Source of the DNA: G963662655 sp963666875 | GTDB lineage: Bacteria; Cloacimonadota; Cloacimonadia; Cloacimonadales; JAIOQZ01 | NCBI GenBank assembly: GCA_963666875.2 | Contig: CAXXPU010000012.1 | Span: 1-64,000 of the forward strand | Reading direction: 5' to 3' | DNA: 64,000 nt | In this document: positions 17,606 through 26,880 of the stretch, in pieces | Layout: each line of letters begins with the position of its first letter | How positions within the stretch are numbered: the first letter of the stretch is position 1 | Program-made: the position numbers and the translations under genes | The notes under the pieces: generated by a model | Database searches by the model: none | What the model was told of the DNA's origin: nothing | Seen by the model: the letters and a program-made list of their open reading frames with translations, nothing else

Positions 17606-17725
17606 ATCCACTCAGAATCCACTCATAAAGCCTTTATAATCGTGTTTCTTAAAAATTTCTGGACATCTTCCAGCGCATCGGTATCGAGGTATAACATCGA
17701 TGAATCGATACGATGGAGGTGCCGG

Positions 17726-18607
17726 ATGAAAGGAATCATACTCGCCGGAGGCAGCGGAACACGACTGTATCCCGCGACAAAGGCAGTCAGCAAACAACTT
17801 CTTCCCGTACACGACAAACCCATGATCTACTACCCGCTATCGGTGCTGATGCTGGCGGGTATCCGGGAAATCCTGATCATCTCGACGCCGGACGACCTGC
17901 CCATGTTCCGCAAACTGCTCGGTGACGGCAGCGAATTCGGTCTGCAATTCAGCTATCTGGAGCAGCCAAGGCCCGAAGGCATCGCGCAGGCGTTCATCAT
18001 CGGCAAAGACTTCATCGGCGACGACGACGTGTGCCTGATCCTCGGCGATAATATCTTCTACGGTGACAAACTGAATCGCTACCTGCTCAACGCGGTCAAG
18101 TCCGTGGAAAACGATCGCAATACCGTCGTGTTCGGATACTGGGTCAAAAAACCGCAACGCTACGGCGTGGTCGAATTCGACGAGAACCAGAACGTTCTGG
18201 GGATCGAGGAGAAGCCTGAGAAACCGAAATCGAACTATGCGGTTGTGGGTCTGTATTTCTATCCCAATGACGTGGTCAAGATCGCGCTGGAGATCGAGCC
18301 CTCATGGCGTAACGAGTTGGAGATTACCGATGTGAACAAGTCATACCTGGCGCAAAAGCGGCTGAAGGTCGAGATCCTCGGGCGCGGCTACGCCTGGCTG
18401 GACACCGGCACCCACGAGTCGATGGCGGACGCGTCGGTCTTCGTACGAGCCTTCGAAGAGCGCCAGGAACTCAAGATTGGCTGCCCGGAGGAGATCGCCT
18501 TCCGGTATAAGTATATCACGAGAGAACAGTTGACACAGAAAGCGGAAACGATGAAGAACAACCAGTACGGACAATACCTTTATTCACTACTCGAATGGAT
18601 AAAATAG
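17726..18607 (+). CDS. rmlA: Glucose-1-phosphate thymidylyltransferase (RmlA)
   Basis: RmlA makes dTDP-glucose from dTTP and glucose-1-phosphate, the first step of dTDP-sugar (e.g. rhamnose) synthesis. ATG 17726 is preceded by GGAGGTGCCGG and gives a normal 293-residue protein. The N-terminal nucleotide-binding loop is KGIILAGGSGTRLYP, followed by KQLLPVHDKPMIYYPLSVLM, LILGDNIFYG and EEKPEKPKSNYAVVGLYFY. GYAWLDTGTHESM and a short C-terminal helix complete the family pattern. It is followed directly by a sugar dehydrogenase gene, so the pair probably supplies activated sugars for surface polysaccharide. rmlB, rmlC and rmlD are not in the window. TATAAT occurs at 17635-17640. Confidence 0.95.
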   Translation: MKGIILAGGSGTRLYPATKAVSKQLLPVHDKPMIYYPLSVLMLAGIREILIISTPDDLPMFRKLLGDGSEFGLQFSYLEQPRPEGIAQAFIIGKDFIGDDDVCLILGDNIFYGDKLNRYLLNAVKSVENDRNTVVFGYWVKKPQRYGVVEFDENQNVLGIEEKPEKPKSNYAVVGLYFYPNDVVKIALEIEPSWRNELEITDVNKSYLAQKRLKVEILGRGYAWLDTGTHESMADASVFVRAFEERQELKIGCPEEIAFRYKYITREQLTQKAETMKNNQYGQYLYSLLEWIK

Positions 18608-18609
18608 CT

Positions 18610-19644
18610 ATGAAGAAGATCAATTTTGCGCTTATCGGATGCGGCAGGATATCGAAGAACCACTTCGAATCGATCAAACAGCTCGAAAACGGGAAAATTA
18701 TCGCCTGCTCTGACATAATCGAGGAACGTGCGAAGGAAGCAGCAGAGAAATACGGAATCAACCGCTACTACAAAGACTACATCGAAATGCTGGATCAAGA
18801 GAAGCCGGACGCAGTGATCATCTGTACGCCAAGCGGTATGCATCCCGAGATGGGTATCGAAGCGGCGAATCGCGGAATCAACGTCATCACCGAGAAACCG
18901 ATGGCCATCCAGCTCGAGGACGCCGACAATCTCGTCAAGGCTTGCGACCGCAACCACGTCATGCTGTTCGTCGTGAAGCAAAACCGGCTCAATACCACCA
19001 TGCAACTACTCAAGTCTGCGATCGATAAAGAACGATTCGGACGCATCTACATGGTTCAATCCAACGTGTTCTGGCAACGTCCACAGGAGTACTACGACCT
19101 CGCGAAATGGCGTGGGACATGGGAGTTCGACGGCGGCGCATTCATGAACCAGGCGAGCCACTATATCGATGCCTTGCACTGGCTGATCGGCGAAGTGGAA
19201 CATGTTCTCGCCGAAACAGCCACCATGGCGCGTAAAATCGAGACCGAGGACAGCGGATCTGCAATCCTCAAGTTCCGCAGCGGTGTGATCGGAACTATCA
19301 ACGTCACCATGCTCACCTATCCGAAGAACTTCGAAGGATCCATCACCGTGCTGGGTGAGAAAGGAACAGTTAAAATCGGCGGAGTCGCGGTCAACAAGAT
19401 CGAGAGATGGGAATTCGAGAATTACGACGACGACGACCGGCTGATCTCCGATACGAACTACCAGCCGCCGAATATATACGGTTTCGGGCATATCCCGTAC
19501 TACAAGAACGTGATCGACACGTTGACGGGCGGTACGCAACCCCATACGGACGGTCGCGAAGGCAGAAAATCACTGGAGATCATCCACGCGATTTATCGTT
19601 CAGCCAAGACCGGTATGAAGGTGGCGTTGCCGCTGGATTATTGA
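18610..19644 (+). CDS. Gfo/Idh/MocA oxidoreductase, WlbA/WbpB-like (UDP-GlcNAcA 3-dehydrogenase candidate)
   Basis: The Rossmann motif IGCGRISKNHFESI sits at residues 9-22 and the catalytic Lys in EKPMA near residue 97. The segment VVKQNRLNTT, then FDGGAFMNQASHYID with its His, is characteristic of the WlbA/WbpB branch. That branch oxidises the 3-hydroxyl of UDP-GlcNAc uronic acid using NAD+ in O-antigen sugar synthesis. I prefer ATG 18610, just after the rmlA stop; ATG 18595 would overlap rmlA by 13 bases. Neither start has a strong ribosome-binding site, which suggests translational coupling. The substrate is inferred from family branch and neighbours. Confidence 0.85.
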   Translation: MKKINFALIGCGRISKNHFESIKQLENGKIIACSDIIEERAKEAAEKYGINRYYKDYIEMLDQEKPDAVIICTPSGMHPEMGIEAANRGINVITEKPMAIQLEDADNLVKACDRNHVMLFVVKQNRLNTTMQLLKSAIDKERFGRIYMVQSNVFWQRPQEYYDLAKWRGTWEFDGGAFMNQASHYIDALHWLIGEVEHVLAETATMARKIETEDSGSAILKFRSGVIGTINVTMLTYPKNFEGSITVLGEKGTVKIGGVAVNKIERWEFENYDDDDRLISDTNYQPPNIYGFGHIPYYKNVIDTLTGGTQPHTDGREGRKSLEIIHAIYRSAKTGMKVALPLDY

Positions 19645-19690
19645 TTCTGAGGATTTCAGCAGGTTTATAATATTATATATTGTAGTGTCG

Positions 19691-21019
19691 CTACTTATTC
19701 TGTTCAGCTTCTTCAGCTCTCATTTGATTTATTTCTTCTATCTTTTTTATGTAAAAGTATTTATGTAAAATCATTCCGAATGCAAAGCCAGTTGACAGAA
19801 GCGAATAATGAACAATTGTAAGATAATTGACAATAATAACAAGAAAAGCGAATAATCCTCCGTAATATTTAGTAAAACGTGACTCAATAAATAATGACAT
19901 AACAAGTGATATATTTAATCCGAAAAACAGGAAACCACCGAATAGACCATAACGATACAGAAATGATAGATAACCAACATGAATCTGAGATGTTTGACCG
20001 TACCGAATGTCTGTCAATAACTCATAATCCATATCTCCGCCAGTACCCAGCCAAATATTTCGGGAAAAATGCTTTTTAAAAAGACTAAATGCTTCGATAC
20101 GAGTTAAAGCGGATCTTGAGAGAATTCGATTGTTAATGAAGCCATCAAAAGAACGCCCTGTGTTCTGGAAGATATACGAGAACAAGATAATGACAAAGAT
20201 AACACCCAATAATCCACCAAACAGCCATAAAATTTTCTTCAAGCGATGGATCTTCAGATAAAAGAATTGTGTGTAGGCTAACAGAGCACCAAGCATGATG
20301 TATCGACTTGAAGAAGCCATGGATACGAAGCCAGTGATAGCAATTTCAAAGAGATATATCAGTTGCTTGTTATTATAAACGCTCCAGCCAATTAGAGCAG
20401 CCATCATCGGAATGAAATCAAAACCAATCGAAGTCCGATCGATATAGGAATAAATAGAATGAGCTTCCAAATAGTAATTGCTTATTCGAAAATCCATTTC
20501 ATTGGTTTTTGCAAGAAAGCTTCTGCTAAATTGAAGCTGTATAAAAGAAACAATGGTAGCGATAATCGCTATTGCAAACATCGCTTTAACCCACATTCTG
20601 ACGTATTTCTCGTCGAAGTCAGTGTTTTCAATAATATACAAAATACAAAAGGATTGAATAGCCCAATTACTATAGCTGAAAACATGAAGAGTAGCAAATG
20701 TTGTTTTCTCTGTAGCTAAATTAATTATAAGTAAATACAATATCATTAGCACTAAATAAACCAAGTAACTCTTTACCCTCGTTAGTTTTTTCTTTGGATT
20801 AATAATATTAATAAATGTTATTACGATCATTATAGTAGTGAACAAATATTTTCCGTTTATATTGAAATACATACTTGTAATAATCGAGATAAGCGGATTA
20901 AACGCAAAGAAAATCAAGATCGTGCGATTGATCGATTGAACGCCTACCCTTCCCCTATTCCGACTATATATCTCGGGATGTGTTGATTCAAGCGCTCTGG
21001 TCGTTTTCGTTGGCGACAT
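19691..21019 (-). CDS. O-antigen ligase/polymerase-like membrane protein
   Basis: This 442-residue protein has about 10-12 hydrophobic segments and one larger hydrophilic loop (residues ~270-340, FQNTGRSFDGFINNRILSRS, FSRNIWLGTGG). A GTGGDMDYE...HVGYLSFLYRYGLFGG region resembles the Wzy_C/WaaL pattern, where a periplasmic loop ends in an H/R-containing motif before a helix. Such proteins polymerise or ligate lipid-linked glycans at the periplasmic face. It is convergent with the rmlA-dehydrogenase pair and has no close operon partner. Sequence conservation in this family is low, so the call rests on topology and context. The charged C-terminus ends MRAEEAEQNK. Confidence 0.65.
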   Translation of the reverse strand: MSPTKTTRALESTHPEIYSRNRGRVGVQSINRTILIFFAFNPLISIITSMYFNINGKYLFTTIMIVITFINIINPKKKLTRVKSYLVYLVLMILYLLIINLATEKTTFATLHVFSYSNWAIQSFCILYIIENTDFDEKYVRMWVKAMFAIAIIATIVSFIQLQFSRSFLAKTNEMDFRISNYYLEAHSIYSYIDRTSIGFDFIPMMAALIGWSVYNNKQLIYLFEIAITGFVSMASSSRYIMLGALLAYTQFFYLKIHRLKKILWLFGGLLGVIFVIILFSYIFQNTGRSFDGFINNRILSRSALTRIEAFSLFKKHFSRNIWLGTGGDMDYELLTDIRYGQTSQIHVGYLSFLYRYGLFGGFLFFGLNISLVMSLFIESRFTKYYGGLFAFLVIIVNYLTIVHYSLLSTGFAFGMILHKYFYIKKIEEINQMRAEEAEQNK

Positions 21020-21712
21020 TCGATATTCCTTCCATGTTTACTGTCGCAATCCTTTTTTCATCATCCATTTCTGTCAATCGAAAACATCAACGCGATTCGG
21101 CTCAAAACCGTATATCGATAGCAGTTCCTATCGAACTGGTTGGTTTTGACCAATTGTGTTCGAGGGATACCAAGGACAAATTCGTTCCATTCATTTAATG
21201 CAAACAGTAATTTATGAATATATTATAATATAATCTATAACATTCCGTATTTTATGACACTACCTCGAATCCCTTCCAGTGTATACCGGTAATTATTAGT
21301 GTATTCCATTGTTTTTTATGATTTTATATGCTCTATTTCCTTCAAATTCCCTATATCCATATTTTTTTTTGACCCTTTTCTTCACAATCCGGTTGCTCCA
21401 TGAAAGACACTGTATTAACGGAACAAACTCATGAAATCGAAAATCAGGATTCAGTGATATAACTACATTACTTACATGCAGTTATGAGTATGATATATTT
21501 ATACTGTATCGGAATTATGAATACAAACGCGGCTTGACAAATAATCTCAGCGTGTAGAATCTTGAAAGGTTGGATGGAGAACAATTGCCAACAACAATGG
21601 TTTTACCGACACCGGCAATCGGGGTGAAACCGACGATGCAATCGATTGGTTGTGGATGGGAAAAGCATGAATCACAGTCGTGGGACTACTGTGTTCATAA
21701 ATCGCTTGTTGA
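21020..21712. other. Long intergenic region upstream of dnaA, AT-rich, no gene seen
   Basis: I find no supported coding sequence or RNA gene in these ~690 bases. A weak promoter-like pair lies at 21534-21539 (TTGACA) and 21555-21560 (TAGAAT) with a short 15-base spacer, pointing toward dnaA. Confidence 0.5.
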
Positions 21713-21812
21713 TGTGGATAATTATGAGGATAACTCATAGAAGTATTGGGCTGAACTCATTGTTTTAATGCTGGTTACGGATTTTATTGTCCCGTCGGTT
21801 GTATGTGGATAA
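21713..21812 (+). promoter_or_regulatory. Two DnaA boxes in the dnaA leader
   Basis: TGTGGATAA (reverse complement of the consensus TTATCCACA) occurs at 21713-21721 and 21804-21812, 52-151 bases before the dnaA start. A near-match TGTGGATGG lies near 21650. This placement is typical of DnaA autorepression. Confidence 0.75.
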
Positions 21813-21863
21813 GTAAGTGTACAACTTATTCACTCTGTTGCAGAAACAATCCGAGGAGTCTTA

Positions 21864-23198
21864 ATGGAAAGAGATCAGGATATTTGGGAAAATGTCTTAA
21901 ATACATTGGAAGACCATATCAATCCGAAGAGTTTCAAGACCTGGTTCAGCGATACGAAGCTCATCGATATCGACAACAATATATTGTTGGTCCAGGTTCC
22001 CACGAAATTCACAGCCGACTTTCTGAATCAGAACTACACCGTCCTGCTATCGGAAATATCCTATAATTTGTACAAGAAAGAATACAAGGTTCGATTCACG
22101 AATTACCCGCTTAAAAAGCAGAAAAACGGCAGCTTCCGGCTAAACGGTAATCCGCAGCAGACGAGCGGAAAACTCAACCCGAAATACACCTTCGATCAGT
22201 TTGTGGTGGGCAAGAGCAACAACTTTGCACACTCGGCGTCGCTCGCGGTCGCCGAATCGCCCGGAACCGCCTACAATCCGCTATTCATCTATGGCGAATC
22301 GGGCATGGGGAAAACGCATCTCATGCAGGCGATCGGGAATTTCCTGAACGAGGAACAGAGTTCGAAGTATGTCTATTACACCACGGCGGAAGAATTTACC
22401 AACGAAATGATCGACGCGCTGAAGACGAAAAATATGACCGAATTCCGCAACAAGTTCCGCAACGTCGATGTCCTGCTTGTTGACGATATCCACTTCCTGG
22501 CTGGCAAGGAAAGCACTCAGGAGACCTTCTTCCACACCTTCAATGCGCTCTATGAAAACAAGAAACAGATCGTGATCACCAGCGACAGACCGCTCAAGGA
22601 TATCCACGACCTTGAAAAACGCCTGGTCACCCGTTTCGAATGGGGACTGATGGCAGACCTCAAAAGTCCCGATTTCGAGACGCGCGCCGCAATCCTCAGC
22701 AAGAAATCCGAGAACGAAGACATCTTCCTGCGCGAGGACGTTATCGGCTTCATCGCGGAATACGTTTCGAGCAACGTTCGAGCGCTGGAGGGATCCCTGA
22801 TTCGTATCCTCGCTTACGCTTCCTACAACAACCTCAACACCGAAGATATCGATCCCGAGCTGGCAAAGGAAATCCTCTCCGACCTGATCTCGGAAAAGGT
22901 GCGGGATATCAATCTGGACACCATCATGCAGAAGGTCTGCGACATGTATGGCGTCACACCCTCGCAGTTGATGGACAAGACCCGCAAGAAGCACATCGCC
23001 TTCCCGCGGCAGGTCGCAATGTACCTTTCCAATCTACTGATTCCGCAGGCTTCCCTGAAGGAAATCGCCGAATATTACAAGAGAAAGGATCACACCACCG
23101 TACTGCATGCCAAGAAAATGATCGAGAACCAGTTCCGTTCCGACAATAAATTTCGCATCCAGATCGAGCTGTTGATCAAGGAAATCAAGAATCCCTGA
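21864..23198 (+). CDS. dnaA: Chromosomal replication initiator DnaA
   Basis: DnaA binds the origin boxes and opens the duplex. ATG 21864 follows CGAGGAGTCTTA and yields a 444-residue protein of normal length. Domain I is residues ~1-85 (WENVLNTLEDHINPKSFKTWF), followed by a short linker. The AAA+ domain begins at NPKYTFDQFVVGKSN: Walker A GESGMGKT 144-151, Walker B DVLLVDDIHFL ~206, sensor TSDRPLKDI, and the LEKRLVTRFEWG arginine region. Domain IV ends with the DNA-binding signature DHTTVLHAKK. Two DnaA boxes precede it and a large cluster follows the gene, so oriC adjoins it. Confidence 0.99.
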   Translation: MERDQDIWENVLNTLEDHINPKSFKTWFSDTKLIDIDNNILLVQVPTKFTADFLNQNYTVLLSEISYNLYKKEYKVRFTNYPLKKQKNGSFRLNGNPQQTSGKLNPKYTFDQFVVGKSNNFAHSASLAVAESPGTAYNPLFIYGESGMGKTHLMQAIGNFLNEEQSSKYVYYTTAEEFTNEMIDALKTKNMTEFRNKFRNVDVLLVDDIHFLAGKESTQETFFHTFNALYENKKQIVITSDRPLKDIHDLEKRLVTRFEWGLMADLKSPDFETRAAILSKKSENEDIFLREDVIGFIAEYVSSNVRALEGSLIRILAYASYNNLNTEDIDPELAKEILSDLISEKVRDINLDTIMQKVCDMYGVTPSQLMDKTRKKHIAFPRQVAMYLSNLLIPQASLKEIAEYYKRKDHTTVLHAKKMIENQFRSDNKFRIQIELLIKEIKNP

Positions 23199-23221
23199 TC
23201 GTGCGTCGAGTAATGTTGTAT

Positions 23222-23271
23222 CCCACTGCATTTCAAAGGATTCAAGATCGTGAAATGCCGTGGGCTTTTTT
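23222..23271 (+). terminator. Rho-independent terminator of dnaA
   Basis: CCCACTGCATTTCA and TGAAATGCCGTGGG form a 14-base hairpin with one mismatch, followed by CTTTTTT. It lies 24 bases after the dnaA stop. Confidence 0.9.
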
Positions 23272-23283
23272 GTATCTGGACGA

Positions 23284-23543
23284 TTATCCACTTATCCACA
23301 TGAAAAGGTGTCGATCGCTGTGGATAACGATTGAAATTCCTTTGACAAAATCATCGAATGTGGATAAGTGACGTGTTATTCAAGAACAATGCACGGGTTA
23401 TCCACATTTTCCGTGGCGTTGTAAATGGTAACGCGGCAGCCGTTTTGCCGTTGTAGAAACAGGGTTATCACCATATCCACAGCCCTTGTTATTATTATTA
23501 TCTCTATGTATTGATATAGAAAATAGAAATAATATAAGGAATA
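23284..23543. other. oriC: Chromosomal replication origin (oriC): DnaA-box cluster plus AT-rich unwinding region
   Basis: DnaA boxes within 200 bases: TTATCCACT 23284-23292, TTATCCACA 23292-23300, TGTGGATAA 23319-23327 and 23359-23367, TTATCCACA 23398-23406, ATATCCACA 23473-23481. The first two share a base. They are followed by a strongly AT-rich stretch (23487-23543) that opens with a TTATTATTATTAT trinucleotide run and ends 4 bases before the next gene. That is the expected DUE arrangement: boxes beside dnaA, then a melting region. Confidence 0.9.
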
Positions 23544-23546
23544 TGT

Positions 23547-24779
23547 ATGAGGCTTACCATCGCTCTACTGCTCGCAGTAATTCTTCTGGGTGCAGGTTGC
23601 ACCGATAAAACGAACAACACAGGATATATCGATCCCGTCCTGAATCAGGAGGACGTTATCATCTCCGGAACACTCATCGACACGATCTGGAATTATCGCG
23701 ACACTGTGCAGACCTACTCCGGCTCCACTGTCACCACGGTAGGAAACTCCAGAAACATCCGTCTGCTAACACTTCTCCGCTGGGAGGATTTTCCTTCTGA
23801 CGCGCAGGCGCTCTCGGCGACAATGTCCATCGTTCCGTCGGCAACGCATACTCCGGACAACATCGATATACAGTTCGCCAGACTCGACGAAAACTGGGAT
23901 GAAGGCGAAGTAACCTGGACCTATACCGATTCGGACGTACTGTGGGAAAACACCGGGCACGAATACGAATCGATCGGCAGCATCGCCTACGATCCGGAAG
24001 CGGATACCATCTCGGTGGATTTCCCGCTGGATGTTCTACAATACTGGCTGGACAACGTGACCGCAATGGAAGACGACGACGACCTGGAGACGAACAACTT
24101 CGGTATCGTCCTCTTCTCCGATACGCCGGATCAATTCCTCGAAATCCTGACCCTGGATTCCGACTACGGTCCAATTCTGGAATTCGACTACCTCTCAGAC
24201 GGAGATACCATGACTTATTCCAGCGAAACCACAGACGATATAACCATTTACCACAATCCGGACGAAGATGTCACCTTGGGACAGGGATTCGACGGGATGG
24301 TTATCTCCAATATCTATCCCTACCGTACGGTGGTAAAGATCGATTTCGACTACGACGTCTTCAATCAGGGACTAATCGACGCCGGACTGGACGAGATCGA
24401 CGAATACGACTACAGGCTGACGACCGTGAGTATGGCCGAACTGGTCTTCGACATCGATGCGGATCAGTCGTACATGGTGGATGACAATTTCTCCGTTCAG
24501 GCGTACATGATGCTGAACGACAATCCTTCGATTCCACTGGAATATTCCGAGGACTATGTGTATTACTCCGGTAACAGCATTTCGTATTACGATGAAGATA
24601 CGGGGCAGATCAGGGTGGAAGTCACTTCACTCATCCAGTCGATCATGTCCGGTGAAGCGGTAAATTACGGATTCCTGATTCGCTCCATCGAAGAGGATCG
24701 CGACCTCGGTCGTGTCATTTCGACAACCGAACCCCATCTCGAAATCAGTTTTGCAAGGCCTTTCATAGAGGAATTCTGA
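23547..24779 (+). CDS. Lipoprotein with a DNRLRE-like domain, function unknown
   Basis: A signal peptide with lipobox LLGAGC (Cys ~18) indicates an outer-membrane or periplasmic lipoprotein of 410 residues. The mature part is acidic and beta-rich. Its pattern of ATMSIVPSATHTPDNIDIQF, WDEGEVTWTYTDSDVLW and later TGQIRVEVTSLIQS resembles DNRLRE-type extracellular domains, where a TW..... WxVT core recurs; I am not certain of this. It starts at the edge of oriC and is followed 1 base after its stop by a parvulin lipoprotein, so it heads an envelope-biogenesis operon (lipoprotein, two parvulins, pgpA). A role as a chaperone client or partner is a guess. Confidence 0.7.
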   Translation: MRLTIALLLAVILLGAGCTDKTNNTGYIDPVLNQEDVIISGTLIDTIWNYRDTVQTYSGSTVTTVGNSRNIRLLTLLRWEDFPSDAQALSATMSIVPSATHTPDNIDIQFARLDENWDEGEVTWTYTDSDVLWENTGHEYESIGSIAYDPEADTISVDFPLDVLQYWLDNVTAMEDDDDLETNNFGIVLFSDTPDQFLEILTLDSDYGPILEFDYLSDGDTMTYSSETTDDITIYHNPDEDVTLGQGFDGMVISNIYPYRTVVKIDFDYDVFNQGLIDAGLDEIDEYDYRLTTVSMAELVFDIDADQSYMVDDNFSVQAYMMLNDNPSIPLEYSEDYVYYSGNSISYYDEDTGQIRVEVTSLIQSIMSGEAVNYGFLIRSIEEDRDLGRVISTTEPHLEISFARPFIEEF

Positions 24780-24780
24780 T

Positions 24781-25578
24781 ATGAAACACTATGCATTTAT
24801 CCTGGTGACAATCGCTCTTCTGATTGTCTCCTGCGGCAAGACCGACAATGCGCCGAGCGGTACGGTTATCGCACAGGTCAACGAAGCGGTTCTGCTGCTG
24901 GAAGATCTGGAGTATTCTCCCGCGGCGTGGAACGCGCTTTCTACGACGAAGAAACAAGAGATCGTCAACCAGTGGAAGCGACTGGCGCTGCTGAGTCAGG
25001 AAGCGGCAAGCATGCATCTCGATGATGAACCCGCAATCCGCATGAAGCTCGAAAACGCGCGCATGAAGGTTCTCGCGAACGCCGTACTGGCACAGAAGAT
25101 CAAACAGATCGACGTGTCCGAGGAAGAGGCGTTTGAATTCTACAAGCGTAACTATCTCACTGAAGAGACCGAGCTGAAGATTCAGCGCATCTTCGTATTC
25201 ACGCGTGAAAAGCTACAGGAAGCGCAGGATGCGATCCGCGGCGGTATGAAGTTCACCGATGCGGCGATGGCGTACTCCGAGGAAGCGATCGGCAAGAACG
25301 GCGGCTGGGCTGGCTTCATGTCGCGCAAAGAACTGGGTGACCGGATCTGGAACGAACTGACGAAGCGCAATCCGTGGGAATATGCGGTGGTGCAGGTCGA
25401 TGATGGATATTATCTGATCCTGCACTACAGAAGCCGTAAGGTTCCCACGCAGGCGGCGGATTTCGACGATGTGAAAGCCGAGATCGAAGAGAAGCTTCGT
25501 ATGGAGAAGATGAAGAGCGAGACAGAAGATCTGATCCACGAGCTGGAAAAGAAAGCCAATATTGTCACCAACGTATAA
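24781..25578 (+). CDS. Parvulin-type peptidyl-prolyl isomerase lipoprotein
   Basis: The 265-residue product has a lipobox (ALLIVSC) and a SurA/PrsA-like helical N-terminal region (SGTVIAQVNEAVLLLEDLEY...). A single PPIC domain follows at about residues 125-225, recognisable from ELKIQRIFVFTREKLQEAQD, GGMKFTDAAMAYSEEAIGKNGGWAGFM and VVQVDDGYYLILHYRSR. Such proteins assist folding of exported proteins by cis-trans isomerisation of proline bonds. The canonical two catalytic His are not clearly both present, so it may work mainly as a chaperone. It is packed between a lipoprotein gene (1 base) and a SurA-like gene. Confidence 0.85.
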   Translation: MKHYAFILVTIALLIVSCGKTDNAPSGTVIAQVNEAVLLLEDLEYSPAAWNALSTTKKQEIVNQWKRLALLSQEAASMHLDDEPAIRMKLENARMKVLANAVLAQKIKQIDVSEEEAFEFYKRNYLTEETELKIQRIFVFTREKLQEAQDAIRGGMKFTDAAMAYSEEAIGKNGGWAGFMSRKELGDRIWNELTKRNPWEYAVVQVDDGYYLILHYRSRKVPTQAADFDDVKAEIEEKLRMEKMKSETEDLIHELEKKANIVTNV

Positions 25579-25602
25579 ATGAATATCGAGGAAAGCAGTC
25601 GA

Positions 25603-26874
25603 ATGAGAACAGCACGAATAATATGGATTACGCTTATACTGGCGGTTCTGAGTGTATCCGCCGGCGCGGAGGTTTTGGATCGCATCGTAGCCAAGATCGG
25701 CAGGGAAATCATCCTGGAGAGCGAACTTCAGACGCAGATCATGCAGATGCAGAGTATGAAGATGATGCCGCCGGACATGACCGAAATGGATGTACTGGAT
25801 CAGATGATCGAGTCGCGCCTTATTATCCAGAAGGCAAAAGACGACGAATACGTGGTCGATGACCAGAAGATCAAGCTTCTGGCGCAGGACGAGCTGGACA
25901 AGGTCGAAGAGCAGTTCCCGTCCCGTGAGATGATGGAACGCGAGATGCAGAAGGCCGGACTCACCTATTACGACCTGAAGAAGATCTATCAGGACCGTAT
26001 CCGTGAGGAACAGCTCAAACAACAGATTTTTCAGAAGGAAATCCGCAGCAAGGTGACCGTCACCGAAGCGGAAGTTCAGGAATATTACGAAGAAAACCGC
26101 GACGACATGCCGCTGCGTCCGGAAAAGGATCAGATTGGCATGATCATGCGCAAGATCGAAGCCAGCGAGGAAACTCGTGAAAAAGCGTTGCGCGAGATCA
26201 GCGAGATCCTGGACGAATTGCGTGAAGGCGCCGATTTCGCCGAACTGGCGAAGGAACGAAGCGATTGCCCGAGTGGAAAGAAGGGCGGTGATCTTGGATT
26301 CTTCGGTCCCGGTCAGATGGTGCATGAATTCGAGAAAGCTGCGTACGAACTTCGTCCCGGTCAGATCAGCGATGTGGTCGAGACGCAATTCGGCTACCAT
26401 ATCATCAAGGTGGAAGAGCGTGATGGTACAAACATCCGCGCAAGGCATATCCTGAAGCAGGTGGTCGCGTCGGAAACGGATGTCGATGCGGAAATCCAGT
26501 TGATGCAGAACGTGCTTCAGAAGCTGCGTAACGGCGAGGATTTCTATGAGCTGGCGAAAGTCTATTCGGAAGACGATTCGACTGCCGTCCACAGCGGTGT
26601 CATGGGTGAATTCACGGAAGAAGAGTATCCGGAGATGTTCAAGGAGCAGCTCATGGGCCTCGACTACGGCGAATATACCGATGTGATCCGCCAGGACGAA
26701 CTGCTGTACATCTTCGGCAAGCTGAAGACGGTACCGGAACGACCCTACGAATACACGGAAATCCAGGAACAACTGCGCGGCTACGTGGAGAACCAGAAGC
26801 AGATGGAGATCTACGAAGACCTGATCCGTCAATTGAAGAAAGACAAGTACGTGGAAGTGTTCCTCGAAGAATAG
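25603..26874 (+). CDS. surA: SurA-like periplasmic chaperone with two parvulin domains
   Basis: I start at ATG 25603 because GAGGAAAGCAGTCG precedes it; the in-frame ATG at 25579 abuts the previous stop without a ribosome-binding site. The 423-residue protein has a signal peptide (IWITLILAVLSVSAGA) and a SurA_N domain (EVLDRIVAKIGREIILESEL). Two PPIC domains follow: one around GGDLGFFGPGQMVHEFEKAA...GYHIIKVEER, the second from ARHILKQVVASE onward with a more degenerate core (HSGVMGEFTEEEYPEMFKE). SurA escorts outer-membrane proteins to the Bam complex. The tandem of a lipoprotein parvulin and SurA suggests high demand for secreted-protein folding. Confidence 0.9.
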   Translation: MRTARIIWITLILAVLSVSAGAEVLDRIVAKIGREIILESELQTQIMQMQSMKMMPPDMTEMDVLDQMIESRLIIQKAKDDEYVVDDQKIKLLAQDELDKVEEQFPSREMMEREMQKAGLTYYDLKKIYQDRIREEQLKQQIFQKEIRSKVTVTEAEVQEYYEENRDDMPLRPEKDQIGMIMRKIEASEETREKALREISEILDELREGADFAELAKERSDCPSGKKGGDLGFFGPGQMVHEFEKAAYELRPGQISDVVETQFGYHIIKVEERDGTNIRARHILKQVVASETDVDAEIQLMQNVLQKLRNGEDFYELAKVYSEDDSTAVHSGVMGEFTEEEYPEMFKEQLMGLDYGEYTDVIRQDELLYIFGKLKTVPERPYEYTEIQEQLRGYVENQKQMEIYEDLIRQLKKDKYVEVFLEE

Positions 26875-26880
26875 GAATCG

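Noticed and set aside
25213..26832. A 539-residue minus-strand open frame
   Set aside because: It lies opposite the well-supported surA-like and parvulin genes; composition is that of an antisense shadow.
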